Positions 18,195 to 27,126 of a stretch of DNA of 64,000 nt are shown here, one piece after another. Within the stretch, counting starts at the first letter, position 1, and every line of letters begins with the position of its first letter. The translations under genes were made by a program, and so were the position numbers. Origin of the DNA: Pedobacter sp. (lineage in GTDB: Bacteria > Bacteroidota > Bacteroidia > Sphingobacteriales > Sphingobacteriaceae); assembly GCF_031119335.1 (NCBI RefSeq), contig NZ_JAVHXT010000007.1:152762-216761 (forward strand), read 5' to 3'. The notes under the pieces are model-generated. The model worked only from the letters and a program-made list of their open reading frames with translations. It was not told where the DNA came from and did not search any database.

Positions 18195-19094
18195 TTATTT
18201 TATTCTTGAAACTTTGTACGGTTTTTTGGTCGCTTTGCGTGCTGCCTTTTGAGCAATCAATGCATCAGCGCCACTAACTTTCTCAGGTTTATAAAGATTG
18301 CCAACTACATTTTTTTTGAAAATGGCTTCGTACCAAGTGCAGCTTGCGGTATAACGACCTACATTCAAATCCAAATGGTAGCCATCTCTGGTTAGCACAT
18401 CACCTAGTTTAGTACGAGCATTTTGAATTGCCGTACCTGCGGGCACTACAATATCTATAGGCACTAAAGTTTTTACTTTACTCGATGCATCTGCAATGGC
18501 ATTGTACATTCGCATCTGATCTTTGTTATAGCTTGCAAAACCATTGTGGGTTGAGTTCTGTGCATAAGCCCAAGTTTGGTGCCACACATATTTCACTTTC
18601 GGGTTCTTTGCACGCTCCTTTACATAATTGAATAATATTGGCAGTGGTTCTACGTAGGTTTCAAACAATCCAGATTTGGGGCTTGCCTGCTGAAAACTGA
18701 TGTAATTCCAGTTTTCATCTGCTAATGCTTTTGAAATACTCGTCTTGGGAAACTTTTGCTTCGAACCATCAAGATTTACCTTTCTATATTCGTAAACATC
18801 TTTGTCATCTTGTGCATTTTTTACATGTAGATCTAATGGTGCGCCGCCAATATAAAGATTGCCGATAATCACTTTGTAACCTCCAGCTTTAGCCAAACCA
18901 TATAGGTAATGCTCTATGGCATCTTCAGAGAAACTATTGCCAATAGCCAAAATTTTGATAACACTATCTTTAATAGGTTTTTCGAACCTAATTTGATTAA
19001 AAGTTAGGGAGCTTGCGCTACTAACGTTAGCTGAAAGGAAAGAAAAGAAGACGACTACATAAATCAATCGCTTTTTAAAAATGCTAAACATCAT
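18195..19094 (-). CDS. Exported DUF4886 protein (SGNH-hydrolase-like)
   Basis: A secreted protein of about 299 residues. A signal peptide runs from IFKKRLIYVVVFF to about ANVSSASS. The body begins IKILAIGNSFSEDAIEHYLYGLA, where GNSFS is the nucleophile-serine block of the SGNH-like DUF4886 fold; a late GDVLTRDGYHLDLNVGRY supplies the Asp/His pair. It is likely a carbohydrate or lipid esterase, but this is inference. The reading frame is open to a TTG at 19142, three bases after the S9 peptidase stop; ATG 19094 (or 19118) fits a normal signal peptide better. It is probably co-transcribed with the S9 peptidase. Confidence 0.83.
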   Translation of the reverse strand: MMFSIFKKRLIYVVVFFSFLSANVSSASSLTFNQIRFEKPIKDSVIKILAIGNSFSEDAIEHYLYGLAKAGGYKVIIGNLYIGGAPLDLHVKNAQDDKDVYEYRKVNLDGSKQKFPKTSISKALADENWNYISFQQASPKSGLFETYVEPLPILFNYVKERAKNPKVKYVWHQTWAYAQNSTHNGFASYNKDQMRMYNAIADASSKVKTLVPIDIVVPAGTAIQNARTKLGDVLTRDGYHLDLNVGRYTASCTWYEAIFKKNVVGNLYKPEKVSGADALIAQKAARKATKKPYKVSRIK

Positions 19095-19145
19095 TGTCTT
19101 ATTAATATTTTTAAACATATATAGAATATCCCTTGCTAACAAGAA

Positions 19146-21548
19146 TTATTTTTTCAATGTATTTTCGAACAGTTTAAAAATTCGTTTATATTCGTCAGTC
19201 CAGCTGCTTGGTTCTACAAAACCGTGATCTTCTACAGGATAAACAGCTAATTCCCAATTATCTTTCCCTAGTTCTATAAAACGTTGTGATAAACGAACGA
19301 TGTCTTGGAAATGTACATTCACGTCAACCATACCATGCAGCATCACTAAATCACCTTTTAGCTTGTCTGCAAAATAAATCGGCGAACTTTTTTTGTACGA
19401 ATTCGGATCGTTCACTGGCTCGTTCAAAATATTTGAAGTGTAGCCATGGTTGTAATGAGCCCAATCCGTTACCGACCTTAACGCTGCGCCTGCTCTAAAA
19501 ACATCCGATTCGTTAAATAATGCCATTAGTGTAATGAAACCGCCGTAAGAACCGCCATATAAACCTACATTTTTAGGATTAACGCCGTATTTCTCTACCA
19601 ACATCTTTACACCATCAACTTGGTCAGTCAAATCTTTTCCACCCATGTGGCGATAAATTCCGGTGCGGTGATTACGACCGTAGCCAGAGCTAGCAGTATA
19701 GTCGATATCAATGACCGTGTAACCATTATCCGCCAGTAAGTTGTTGAACATATATTCGCGGAAATATTGACTCCACCAGTAATGCACATTTTGCAAATAG
19801 CCTGCACCATGTACAAAAACTACTGCTGGCTTATTAGGGTGTGGTTTTTTTGAAGGATAAACTCTTGCGTATACATCATCGCCGTGACGGTTTTTGAACG
19901 ATACTAAATCTGGTTGGCGCCATTGGTAGCTGTCAAACTCTGGCGAAGTGGATTTGGTAATTTTAACCGCTTTTGCACCCGGTTTGTTCTCCTGAATGTA
20001 CAATTCCCAAGGCTTGTCCATATAAGAATAATTGATAGCCAGCCATTTTTCGTCCGGCGAAAGTGTCACCTCATTTCCGCCTTTCATAGAAGTAATTTGT
20101 GCCAATTCACCTCCATTAACATTTAATTTATAGAAGTGAGTTATGCCCGGATGCTCTTTGTTCGCCTTGATGAAAAATGTTTTATTATCCTTCGAAAGCT
20201 GTACTTGCTGTACTTCCCATTTGCCAGAAGTAAGTTGCTTTTTTTCGCCTGTAGTTACATTGTAGGTATATAGATGCGAATAGCCAGTTGCCTCACTTTG
20301 GAAATAAAATGTTTGATTGTCTATCCATCTTACATCACGAGCAATTCCAGGTCCGCCAACCCAAGCTTCATCCCTTTGTCGATCAATCAAATCTAACTTT
20401 CCAGTTGATGGATCTAGCTTTAAAATCCAGAAGTCTTTATTGTCTTGTGCTCTGCCTGTTATTACTGCAAATGAACCTGTTTCGTTCCAATTAACTGCGT
20501 AGAGGTTTACTTTTCTATCTTCGTTCTTTTTCGTACGCTCTTCTAATTGTTTTGGGTAATCTTTTGCATAATCTGGTAAATCTTTAATGCCGGGTATTTG
20601 CGAAACATTTACTGCATACACAGAATCTTTCTCAATATTAAACACGTAAGTTGTATAGGTTGATAGTGCTTCTCCAACTTTTGCCCTAGAGTTGATATCT
20701 TCTGTATAGCCAGAGCCGGTTACATAATTTGGAACAATAGTATTTTTATTTCCAGAAGCTTGTTTAATTAACCTGTAGCTTATGTACTTCCCATCTGGAC
20801 TAACAGTTAAGCCCCCCATAAAATCATCGCCTAAATGTATTGGCTTAATTACCCTAGGCTTTACATCATCATTTCCAAAGCCGAAACCCCTTCCTCTTCC
20901 CGTTGTTCTGTTTCCACTCTCCGTATTTTTCTTTTTAATGATATCGAACAATGCTGTTTGGTCGTTTCTTAACCAAAGATCTTGTTGTGAAGTTCCAGTG
21001 GGATTAGGTCTTCCCGTTGGTCGTGTAGATGGAGGTAGAACTTCTAATTTTCCCTTTACAAAATTGGTGAGCTGTTTTAATTCGCCTGTGGCCAAATTCA
21101 ACTGATAAATGTTATCTGCTCTTTGGTAAACTACATCGTTATTATACAGAAACTTGGCACTGCTTTCTCTTTCCAACGTACTGGTTAATCTAGTTTCTTT
21201 TTTTGATTTGATATTCGTTAAGTAGATATCTCCACCTTTTTCTAGCAACCCTAAAGATTTATCTTTATTGTAAACGTAGTTGATGACAGCATTTTTTTCC
21301 GCATCATCTTTTTCTGCCTTATCTACTTTTCGATTAGCTATAGTTAACTTATAAGGTTGTACTTTATCATTGTTTTCGGGGTTCCAATCAAAATAAACAG
21401 ACTTACTATCTGCCGACCAGCGGTAATTTTCTGGCGAGGTACCCATCCATTTAGGATCCCGCATTATTTTCGAAACAGTTAAGGGCGCCAAATCTTGCGC
21501 ATTTGCGACAGATGCAAATAAGAAAAATAGAAAGGATAGCTTTTTCAT
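19146..21548 (-). CDS. S9 family serine peptidase (DPP IV-like)
   Basis: An exported prolyl-oligopeptidase-family enzyme of 800 residues. A signal peptide (about 1-17) precedes an N-terminal beta-propeller with DPP IV-type blades (KSVYFDWNPENNDKVQPY; RDVRWIDNQTFYFQSEATGY). The C-terminal alpha/beta-hydrolase domain has the triad S667 (YGGSYGGF), D742 (MVDVNVHF) and H775 (EDHGF). It would release dipeptides or small peptides in the periplasm. An Arg-Gly-rich loop (TTGRGRGFGFGNDD) interrupts the propeller near residue 220. The DUF4886 gene follows directly. Confidence 0.9.
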   Translation of the reverse strand: MKKLSFLFFLFASVANAQDLAPLTVSKIMRDPKWMGTSPENYRWSADSKSVYFDWNPENNDKVQPYKLTIANRKVDKAEKDDAEKNAVINYVYNKDKSLGLLEKGGDIYLTNIKSKKETRLTSTLERESSAKFLYNNDVVYQRADNIYQLNLATGELKQLTNFVKGKLEVLPPSTRPTGRPNPTGTSQQDLWLRNDQTALFDIIKKKNTESGNRTTGRGRGFGFGNDDVKPRVIKPIHLGDDFMGGLTVSPDGKYISYRLIKQASGNKNTIVPNYVTGSGYTEDINSRAKVGEALSTYTTYVFNIEKDSVYAVNVSQIPGIKDLPDYAKDYPKQLEERTKKNEDRKVNLYAVNWNETGSFAVITGRAQDNKDFWILKLDPSTGKLDLIDRQRDEAWVGGPGIARDVRWIDNQTFYFQSEATGYSHLYTYNVTTGEKKQLTSGKWEVQQVQLSKDNKTFFIKANKEHPGITHFYKLNVNGGELAQITSMKGGNEVTLSPDEKWLAINYSYMDKPWELYIQENKPGAKAVKITKSTSPEFDSYQWRQPDLVSFKNRHGDDVYARVYPSKKPHPNKPAVVFVHGAGYLQNVHYWWSQYFREYMFNNLLADNGYTVIDIDYTASSGYGRNHRTGIYRHMGGKDLTDQVDGVKMLVEKYGVNPKNVGLYGGSYGGFITLMALFNESDVFRAGAALRSVTDWAHYNHGYTSNILNEPVNDPNSYKKSSPIYFADKLKGDLVMLHGMVDVNVHFQDIVRLSQRFIELGKDNWELAVYPVEDHGFVEPSSWTDEYKRIFKLFENTLKK

Positions 21549-21708
21549 GCTTAGTTTATGCTTGTGCTTGCAAGTTATGCAAAAAAGCAGTTCTCAAAAA
21601 CACGCAAAACAAATGTTACAGACTTAATGAACCACAAAGACACGAAGAACACAAAATTATTGGGCGTCTAGATTAAAAGTCTCCCCTTTGGGGAGATTTA
21701 GAGGGGCT

Positions 21709-22932
21709 TTATCTCAAAATTTTCCCAGTCTTATCAATCGTAACATTAAACGGAGGTGCATAATCTTGCAGCAATACCGCAAATTCTCGTCTCGAAATCT
21801 GCCTGCCTGCATTAAAATCTGATACAAAAGCATACGTAGTTTTCCATTTCTTTTCTACTTCTTTACGCATGCTTTCTGGCGCTTTATTGCCAACATATCG
21901 AATGAGATCTAAGGCAGCATCAATGGTAATGATAGCACTTTTATGATCATCAAACCAAATTTGGGCTTTGTAAAAATGGTCTTTCATGGTTTGGCTGATA
22001 TCAGCTGTGCTAACCAATTTTTCTGCATTGAAAAGCAATTTACCATTTACCACTTCTGCTTTTAACATTCCGGTTAAGCCTACCATTTGCATAGCTTTCC
22101 AATTGGCGTCTTTTACTCCTATGTCTGTAAAAGGGACCAGGTTAGTATTAAAGGCAATTAGCTCCCCCTGTATACGTTTTAAGTTTGATTCGGAGGTTTT
22201 TAGGTTGAAAAATCCGGCATAGGCAGCAATAGCACCTGCCGATTGCCCCATTAACATACTCGAAGCATCGTTTACATAAACCAAATTTTCTTGGGTCGGC
22301 ATTAAAAATTGATACAAAGAATAAATGGTATTAGTACTACCGCCAATGTGTTTTCCAGCAGCTACACTGGTTTTATAGATGGTGCTATCATAGTCGAATT
22401 TGTGCCAAGCGTTTGCTGTAGAAGCATCGATTTTTAGTGCTGTATTTAGTTTTTGGTCGGCAACATTCACGAAAACTTTGGGACGTATCGTTCTCCCGTC
22501 CGATAGTTTGAATACCCAGCCTTTTCCAGATCTATCTGCTTTTACCCATTGCACATTTTTAAGTACGGTTAAATTCTTAATGCTATCGGTCCATTGTGTG
22601 AGTACCTGGTTTGCAGTCTGCTTGTCAAACTTTACATCAGCTATGCTATCAATAACGCTCTCAATAACGCTCTCATTTTGTTTTTTAAAGGATTTGATTT
22701 TTTGGAGAAAGGTAGCCTGTACACCAGAATGCAAGTCTTTGCCAATAGGCTCAATATCGAAACCACCAGCCTGCAACAAAAGGATAGTTTTCACATTAGA
22801 TTGTGCCGACTGAATTGCTGCTGCCACTGCCGCATTACTATTTCCAACCACAAAAACATCTGGTTTTAAAGTCTGCGCCTTGAGTTGAAAGGAAAAGAAT
22901 AAAGCAGAAAAAATAAACAGATAATTCTTCAT
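21709..22932 (-). CDS. Exported FAD-dependent-oxidoreductase-like protein with degenerate nucleotide site
   Basis: About 407 residues. The signal peptide (MKNYLFIFSALFF to about KAQT) favours ATG 22932 over the in-frame ATG at 22962. The first strand of a Rossmann-like fold reads VFVVGNSNAAVAAAIQSAQ, where the usual GxGxxG glycines have become G-N-S-N-A-A. A later GKHIGGSTNTIYSLYQF and the C-terminal RQISRREFAVLLQDYAPP match FAD-dependent oxidoreductases annotated in related Bacteroidota (from memory). It may have lost FAD binding or bind it unusually. It stands alone between the S9 peptidase and a divergent aldehyde dehydrogenase; its role is unknown. Confidence 0.6.
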   Translation of the reverse strand: MKNYLFIFSALFFSFQLKAQTLKPDVFVVGNSNAAVAAAIQSAQSNVKTILLLQAGGFDIEPIGKDLHSGVQATFLQKIKSFKKQNESVIESVIDSIADVKFDKQTANQVLTQWTDSIKNLTVLKNVQWVKADRSGKGWVFKLSDGRTIRPKVFVNVADQKLNTALKIDASTANAWHKFDYDSTIYKTSVAAGKHIGGSTNTIYSLYQFLMPTQENLVYVNDASSMLMGQSAGAIAAYAGFFNLKTSESNLKRIQGELIAFNTNLVPFTDIGVKDANWKAMQMVGLTGMLKAEVVNGKLLFNAEKLVSTADISQTMKDHFYKAQIWFDDHKSAIITIDAALDLIRYVGNKAPESMRKEVEKKWKTTYAFVSDFNAGRQISRREFAVLLQDYAPPFNVTIDKTGKILR

Positions 22933-23047
22933 GATCGTATACGGGGTCTTGTTTAGGCACAAAATGCTAATTTGCTTGTAATTATAAAAAAGTTTTGAAG
23001 GAATTTATCTAAGTTTAACAATTATTCTTGCTATTTGTTAGGTATTT

Positions 23048-24445
23048 ATGAACAGAATTGGCTGCGTATTTAAAAATCAGCAGGCACATCAATATGTGCT
23101 AAGACAAAGTAATGCCCTGCAACGAATAGACACACTTCGAAAGCTGAAAAATGCCATTCGGGAAAATGAAGATGACATTTATTTTGCTTTGCATAAAGAC
23201 CTTCGTAAAAGTCGTTTCGAGGCATCGGTAACTGAACTTTTTTTTATTTATGGTGAGATTGATTTCGCCATTAGTAACCTGCGAAGCTGGATGTCGCCGA
23301 AGCGCATTGGCAAAACGATGAGCAACCCATTTGCAAAAAACAGAATTTACTACGAGCCCAAAGGAGTTTGTTTAATTATTGCTCCTTGGAATTATCCTTT
23401 CCAATTGGTGATATCGCCTTTAATTTCTGCCATTTCTGCGGGTAACTGCGTTATGGTAAAACCATCCGAATTAAGTCCGGCAACTAGTAAAGTTATCGCA
23501 AAGATTATTTTGGACACTTTTGAGGAAGAACACATCGCTTGTATTGAAGGTAATGCAGATGTTTCTAAACAGTTGTTGGAACTGCCTTTCGATCATATCT
23601 TTTTTACGGGAAGCACCGAAATTGGCAAAATTGTGATGAGTGCAGCGGCTAAAAACCTTACTTCGGTTACATTAGAGTTAGGAGGAAAATCGCCAACCAT
23701 TGTAGATGCAGCTGTTGATTTAGAAAAGGCTGCCCAAAAAATTGCTTGGGGTAAATTGGTAAATGCCGGACAAACCTGTATAGCTCCAGATTATGTGCTC
23801 ATTCATCAAGACCGCTTGGATGAATTTGTTGGTCTATACAAGAAGTTCACTACCGAGATGTACTTCAAAGCAAAGGAAGAAGTAAACCCAGAAGTTTATG
23901 GGAAAATTATTAGCAAGAAGCATTTTGAAAGGTTAAGCGGTTTAATTACCGAGGCGGTTGATAAAGGTGCTAGAATTAACTGGGGCGGTAAAACTGATGA
24001 GAAAAGTCAGACAATATATCCTGCGGTTTTAACGCAAGTTCCAGCCGAAGCGAAGTTGATGGAAGAGGAGATTTTCGGGCCTATTTTGCCCATTGTTCCT
24101 TTCTTAGATATAGATGAAGCTATTGCTTTTGTTAACGGAAAATCTAAACCATTGGCACTTTATATTTTTAGCAACAACAATAAAAGCATCAAAAAGATCA
24201 TTAAATCTACCAGCGCAGGCGGCACCTGTATTAATGATGTTTTGGTTCATATTGCTAACCCAAAACTACCATTTGGCGGGGCAAATCATAGTGGTATGGG
24301 CAGTAGTCATGGTTTTTTTGGATTTAAGAACTTTTCTCACGAACGCACCGTGGTTAAACAGCGCAGTATCGATTTTAATAGCCTGGTTTATCCGCCGTAC
24401 CATGCCAAGCAGTGGGTATTGAAGTTGTTGAAGAAAATTATGTAA
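23048..24445 (+). CDS. Aldehyde dehydrogenase family protein
   Basis: A 465-residue NAD(P)-dependent aldehyde dehydrogenase of the shorter class-3/fatty-aldehyde type. Signatures are IIAPWNYPFQL (about 113-123), KPSELSP, the FTGSTEIGK cofactor loop, catalytic E210 (TLELGGKSP) and nucleophile C244 (GQTCIAPDY), and EEEIFGPILP. The C-terminus has the long hydrophobic/basic tail (YHAKQWVLKLLKKIM) of the fatty-aldehyde branch, which often attaches to membranes. It oxidises medium or long aliphatic or aromatic aldehydes to acids. It is transcribed alone. Confidence 0.92.
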   Translation: MNRIGCVFKNQQAHQYVLRQSNALQRIDTLRKLKNAIRENEDDIYFALHKDLRKSRFEASVTELFFIYGEIDFAISNLRSWMSPKRIGKTMSNPFAKNRIYYEPKGVCLIIAPWNYPFQLVISPLISAISAGNCVMVKPSELSPATSKVIAKIILDTFEEEHIACIEGNADVSKQLLELPFDHIFFTGSTEIGKIVMSAAAKNLTSVTLELGGKSPTIVDAAVDLEKAAQKIAWGKLVNAGQTCIAPDYVLIHQDRLDEFVGLYKKFTTEMYFKAKEEVNPEVYGKIISKKHFERLSGLITEAVDKGARINWGGKTDEKSQTIYPAVLTQVPAEAKLMEEEIFGPILPIVPFLDIDEAIAFVNGKSKPLALYIFSNNNKSIKKIIKSTSAGGTCINDVLVHIANPKLPFGGANHSGMGSSHGFFGFKNFSHERTVVKQRSIDFNSLVYPPYHAKQWVLKLLKKIM

Positions 24446-24455
24446 GTAACTAACT

Positions 24456-24530
24456 CGTCATTGCGAGGCACGAAGCAATCTTAAAGCGTTTAATTAGATT
24501 TGTAAGATTGCTTCGTGCCTCGCAATGACG
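24456..24530. repeat. 28-bp perfect palindromic element (CGTCATTGCGAGG family)
   Basis: Arms at 24456-24483 and 24503-24530 are perfect inverted copies of 28 bases around a 19-base loop. The arms begin with CGTCATTGCGAGG and end with GAAGCAATCTTA. It separates the aldehyde dehydrogenase and DUF6265 genes and could fold into a long hairpin RNA. Decayed or half copies occur at 27041-27053, 42881-42981, 51775-51830 and 52338-52352. There is no coding content, so it is a non-autonomous or REP-like element. Confidence 0.9.
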
Positions 24531-24548
24531 AAAAGAATAACAGGAATT

Positions 24549-25016
24549 ATGAAAAAAATCTACTTAATCTTTGTGTTGGTATGCACAATATGTTATGCTT
24601 CCGCTAAAAAAACAACCCTTAAGTCTTTCGATTTTTTAATCGGGAAATGGGAAATGAAAACCAAAACAGGAAAAATTATGGAGCGCTGGCAAAAACATCG
24701 CGATAGCTTAACCGGCAGCTCGCATCGTTTCAACGAGAAAGGCGATAGTGTGCTCACTGAAACAATCGTGTTGAAAAAGGTAAAAGGTACTTGGTGTTTT
24801 TGTGTAACCGGTTACGAGAAGGGCAATGAAGGAAGAACTGATTTTAAATTGGCATCTTCAGTAAACAATACTTTCATCTTTGAGAACAAACAGCATGACT
24901 TTCCTCAACAAATCATTTATCAGAATAAAGGAAAAGATGAGCTTTTAGCTTGGATAGAAGGAGACATTGGCGGAAAGAAAAGAAAAATGGAGTTTCCTTA
25001 TCAAAGAGTTAAGTAA
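24549..25016 (+). CDS. Exported DUF6265-like protein
   Basis: A 155-residue protein with a signal peptide (MKKIYLIFVLVCTICYASA). The body starts FDFLIGKWEMKTKTGKIMERW and includes FENKQHDFPQQIIYQ and GGKKRKMEFPYQRVK, the hallmark segments of the DUF6265 group, probably a lipocalin-like beta-barrel. An upstream in-frame ATG at 24525 lies inside the palindromic repeat and would spoil the signal peptide, so ATG 24549 is chosen. The ligand or function is not known. Confidence 0.78.
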   Translation: MKKIYLIFVLVCTICYASAKKTTLKSFDFLIGKWEMKTKTGKIMERWQKHRDSLTGSSHRFNEKGDSVLTETIVLKKVKGTWCFCVTGYEKGNEGRTDFKLASSVNNTFIFENKQHDFPQQIIYQNKGKDELLAWIEGDIGGKKRKMEFPYQRVK

Positions 25017-25101
25017 TTCTCAAATTAGAGCATCAATTTTTTATCATTTGTTAAAGGAATTACGCCCCAAACACCTCATTTTTGCAGCAGAAATTAAAAA
25101 C

Positions 25102-25428
25102 ATGAATTGGATTATATTAATTATTGCCGGACTTTTTGAAGTTGCATTTGCCTCTTGTTTAGGAAAAGTAAAAGAAACCACCGGAACTGAAGCGGCTTGG
25201 TGGTTTGTAGGCTTTTTGGTGTCGCTAACTATCAGTATGCTGCTATTAATTAAGGCAACTCAAACATTGCCAATCGGCACAGCTTATGCAGTTTGGACAG
25301 GCATTGGCGCTGTAGGTACGGTGTTGATGGGCATTTTCATATTCAAAGACCCTGCTAGCTTCTGGCGCATTTTTTTTATCTTCACTTTAATCGGCTCAAT
25401 TATTGGCTTAAAAGCAGTATCGCACTAA
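25102..25428 (+). CDS. sugE: SMR-family exporter, SugE/Gdx type
   Basis: A 108-residue inner-membrane protein with four membrane segments. It starts MNWIILIIAGLFEVAFASCLG, carrying the membrane-embedded Glu (E13) essential for proton-coupled export, then KATQTLPIGTAYAVWTGIGAVGT and a C-terminal GSIIGLKAVSH. These match SugE/Gdx rather than EmrE; members export guanidinium or quaternary ammonium compounds in exchange for protons. ATG 25102 is preferred over an upstream extension that has no homologous content. I see no guanidine riboswitch upstream. Confidence 0.9.
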   Translation: MNWIILIIAGLFEVAFASCLGKVKETTGTEAAWWFVGFLVSLTISMLLLIKATQTLPIGTAYAVWTGIGAVGTVLMGIFIFKDPASFWRIFFIFTLIGSIIGLKAVSH

Positions 25429-25620
25429 GTTCGGTTAATCGGTTGAAATGTGATTGGGTTAACTGTTTGAACAGGTTAATTGGTTAATCGAATTTGCAAT
25501 GTCGTCCAAGACTGTTAACCGATTTCAACAATTAACCGATTAACCAAATAAATCGAATGCATAGTAGCGTTAGGTCAGTTAACCAGTTAATCGATTTCAA
25601 CAGTTAACCAAATCATCTAT
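25429..25620. repeat. Clustered TTAACCGATT/GGTTAATCGG degenerate repeats
   Basis: The gap between sugE and the sigma-factor gene contains at least six short copies, in both orientations, of a roughly 10-18-base unit around GGTTAATCGG or its complement TTAACCGATT. Related units recur at 52295-52330 and 53664-53700. The spacing is irregular and the copies diverge, so this is neither a CRISPR array nor a regular iteron set. Copies in opposite orientation can pair into hairpins. No open reading frame is present. Confidence 0.7.
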
Positions 25621-25675
25621 AAAATTTGTAATTTGCTGTAACCTCCTTCCAACACCTCGCGTCATAAGGTTAAAT

Positions 25676-26257
25676 ATGCAGCAAGTAGAGACAGATCTAG
25701 ACCTTATCAATTCCATTTTAGCTGGAAATACGGCTAATTATGCGATGTTGGTGAAGCGTCATCAACGGTTTGTTTTTACTTTGGCGCTGCGGTTTGCGAA
25801 AAATAGGGAAGATGCGGAAGAGATTGCGCAAGATTGTTTTATCAAAGCCTACAAAGCTTTGGGAACTTTTAAGCAAACATCTAAGTTTTCTACTTGGCTA
25901 TACACCATCACTTATACAACAGCGATGACTTATCTAAGAAAGAAAAAGCTTAATTCTACATCAATTGATGATGAGGAGCAGGTGTTGCAGGTTGCAAACA
26001 ACGATAGCTCTTTTGATGCCAATACAGTAGAAAAAAAATCGACCTATAAATACTTAAACCAAGCCATAAATATGCTGTTACCAGATGATGCGGCAATTAT
26101 CACGCTGTTTTACAAAGGAGAGCAAAGTTTAGAGGAGATTGGGGAGGCTTTAGTAATGGAGCCTAACACTATTAAAGTGAAATTGCATAGGGCACGACAC
26201 AGATTAAAAGAAAAATTACAACTTTTGTTAAAAGAAGAAGTAAAGGAGTTGATATGA
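25676..26257 (+). CDS. ECF-type RNA polymerase sigma factor
   Basis: A 193-residue sigma-70 family factor with only regions 2 and 4. Sigma2 covers about 20-85 (FVFTLALRFAKNREDAEEIAQDCFIKAYKAL, then FSTWLYTITYTTAMTYLRKKK). Sigma4 covers about 130-185 (LPDDAAIITLFYKGEQSLEEIGEALVMEPNTIKVKLHRARHRLKEKL). It directs RNA polymerase to a stress- or envelope-related regulon. Its last four bases overlap the start of the next gene (ATGA), which encodes the presumed anti-sigma factor. Confidence 0.92.
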   Translation: MQQVETDLDLINSILAGNTANYAMLVKRHQRFVFTLALRFAKNREDAEEIAQDCFIKAYKALGTFKQTSKFSTWLYTITYTTAMTYLRKKKLNSTSIDDEEQVLQVANNDSSFDANTVEKKSTYKYLNQAINMLLPDDAAIITLFYKGEQSLEEIGEALVMEPNTIKVKLHRARHRLKEKLQLLLKEEVKELI

Positions 26258-26748
26258 TGAATCAAGAGGAACAACTTTGGAGCTACATTGATGGTTTCTG
26301 CAACGATGCAGAAAAAGCCGAAATAGAAGCTAAATTGGAAACTAACGACAATTTTAAGCAGCTATATCATCAATTATTGGAAGTAAATGAGCAATTGCAA
26401 ATGCATCTTGAAATTGACGAGCCATCAATGTCTTTCACCCGAAATGTGATGGACAAGGTGCAGCAAGAAATTGCACCGGTGAAGTTGAAGACAAAGGTCG
26501 ATTCTCGTATCATTTACGCCATCGGCGGATTTTTTTCTGTCACTTTATTCGGTATTTTGGTTTATGCAATTGCTACCGCAACGCCAGATTTTAAGGTTAC
26601 TATGCCAAGCATCAATTTAGAATCTAAGTTAGACGGGCTAATGAATACAACAACTTTAAGCGTATTTGTATTCCTAAACGCAGTATTGTTATTGATCTAT
26701 TTAGATTTCTTCCTACAAAAAGGGATGAAGAAGGCAGGTAAAAAGTAA
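26254..26748 (+). CDS. Membrane protein, presumed anti-sigma factor
   Basis: A 164-residue protein. Its cytosolic N-terminus (about 1-85; EEQLWSYIDGFCNDAEKAEIEAKLETNDNFKQLYHQL) resembles the zinc-less anti-sigma domains that follow ECF sigma genes in Bacteroidota. Two membrane segments follow (about 88-110 and 135-155) and a basic C-terminus ends KKAGKK. The four-base overlap with the sigma gene makes coupled translation and a sigma-binding role likely. The anti-sigma assignment is inference from position and domain layout; no HxxxCxxC zinc motif is present. Confidence 0.75.
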   Translation: MMNQEEQLWSYIDGFCNDAEKAEIEAKLETNDNFKQLYHQLLEVNEQLQMHLEIDEPSMSFTRNVMDKVQQEIAPVKLKTKVDSRIIYAIGGFFSVTLFGILVYAIATATPDFKVTMPSINLESKLDGLMNTTTLSVFVFLNAVLLLIYLDFFLQKGMKKAGKK

Positions 26749-27080
26749 GTCTCTTTAGCAGCGTGCTTCTTAACACATTTTATTAGGTTACAACATTCGC
26801 TTTTGGATTGATTTGCTCGGATTAATGGCGTTGGACTGTAGATGAAATATAGCCAACTGACCCTGAAATAAATTCAGGGTGACGTATCCCTTCCCGTCAT
26901 GCTGAATTTATTTCAGCATCAGTTTTAAAAGAATGCGAATAGATAAGCGTACTTGATTAGTTTTTGATAGTTAAAACATTAGAGTTAAGGCACTTTTACT
27001 TAACGGACGCTTTCCGAGAACAATCGGGACAAGCCGCACCTCGCAATGACGGCTGACTTATTACACTATTTTACAGCACA
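26749..27080. other. Gene-free stretch with repeat elements
   Basis: No supported gene. At 26857-26922 lies a composite inverted repeat: CTGACCCTGAAATAAATTC with GGGTGACG, then CGTCATGCTGAATTTATTT with CAGCATCAG; each half is also a small hairpin. This is a familiar intergenic element type in Bacteroidota. At 27041-27053 there is a half-copy of the CGTCATTGCGAGG palindrome in reverse orientation. The rest is unremarkable AT-rich sequence. Confidence 0.7.
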
Positions 27081-27110
27081 AAAAAAGGGAGAATAACCAT
27101 CCTCCCTTTT
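27081..27110 (-). terminator. Terminator of the DUF2911 gene
   Basis: The stem AAAAGGGAG with its complement CTCCCTTTT around a ten-base loop, followed on the minus strand by a T run, 17 bases past the DUF2911 stop. Confidence 0.8.
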
Positions 27111-27126
27111 CTCAAATATCAATTTC

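Noticed and set aside
22400..22813. A 137-residue plus-strand frame inside the FAD-oxidoreductase-like gene
   Set aside because: The minus-strand gene has a signal peptide and family motifs; the plus-strand frame has no recognisable motif and lies wholly inside it.
24525..24548. ATG 24525 as start of the DUF6265 gene
   Set aside because: The extra eight residues are translated from the palindromic repeat and would precede a normal signal peptide beginning at ATG 24549.
24967..25101. N-terminal extension of SugE from an ATG inside the DUF6265 gene
   Set aside because: The family begins at MNWIILIIAGLFEV; the extension overlaps the neighbour and has no homologous content.
25429..25620. Possible CRISPR array
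   Set aside because: Units are short, vary in sequence and orientation, and have irregular spacing; no cas gene is in the window.
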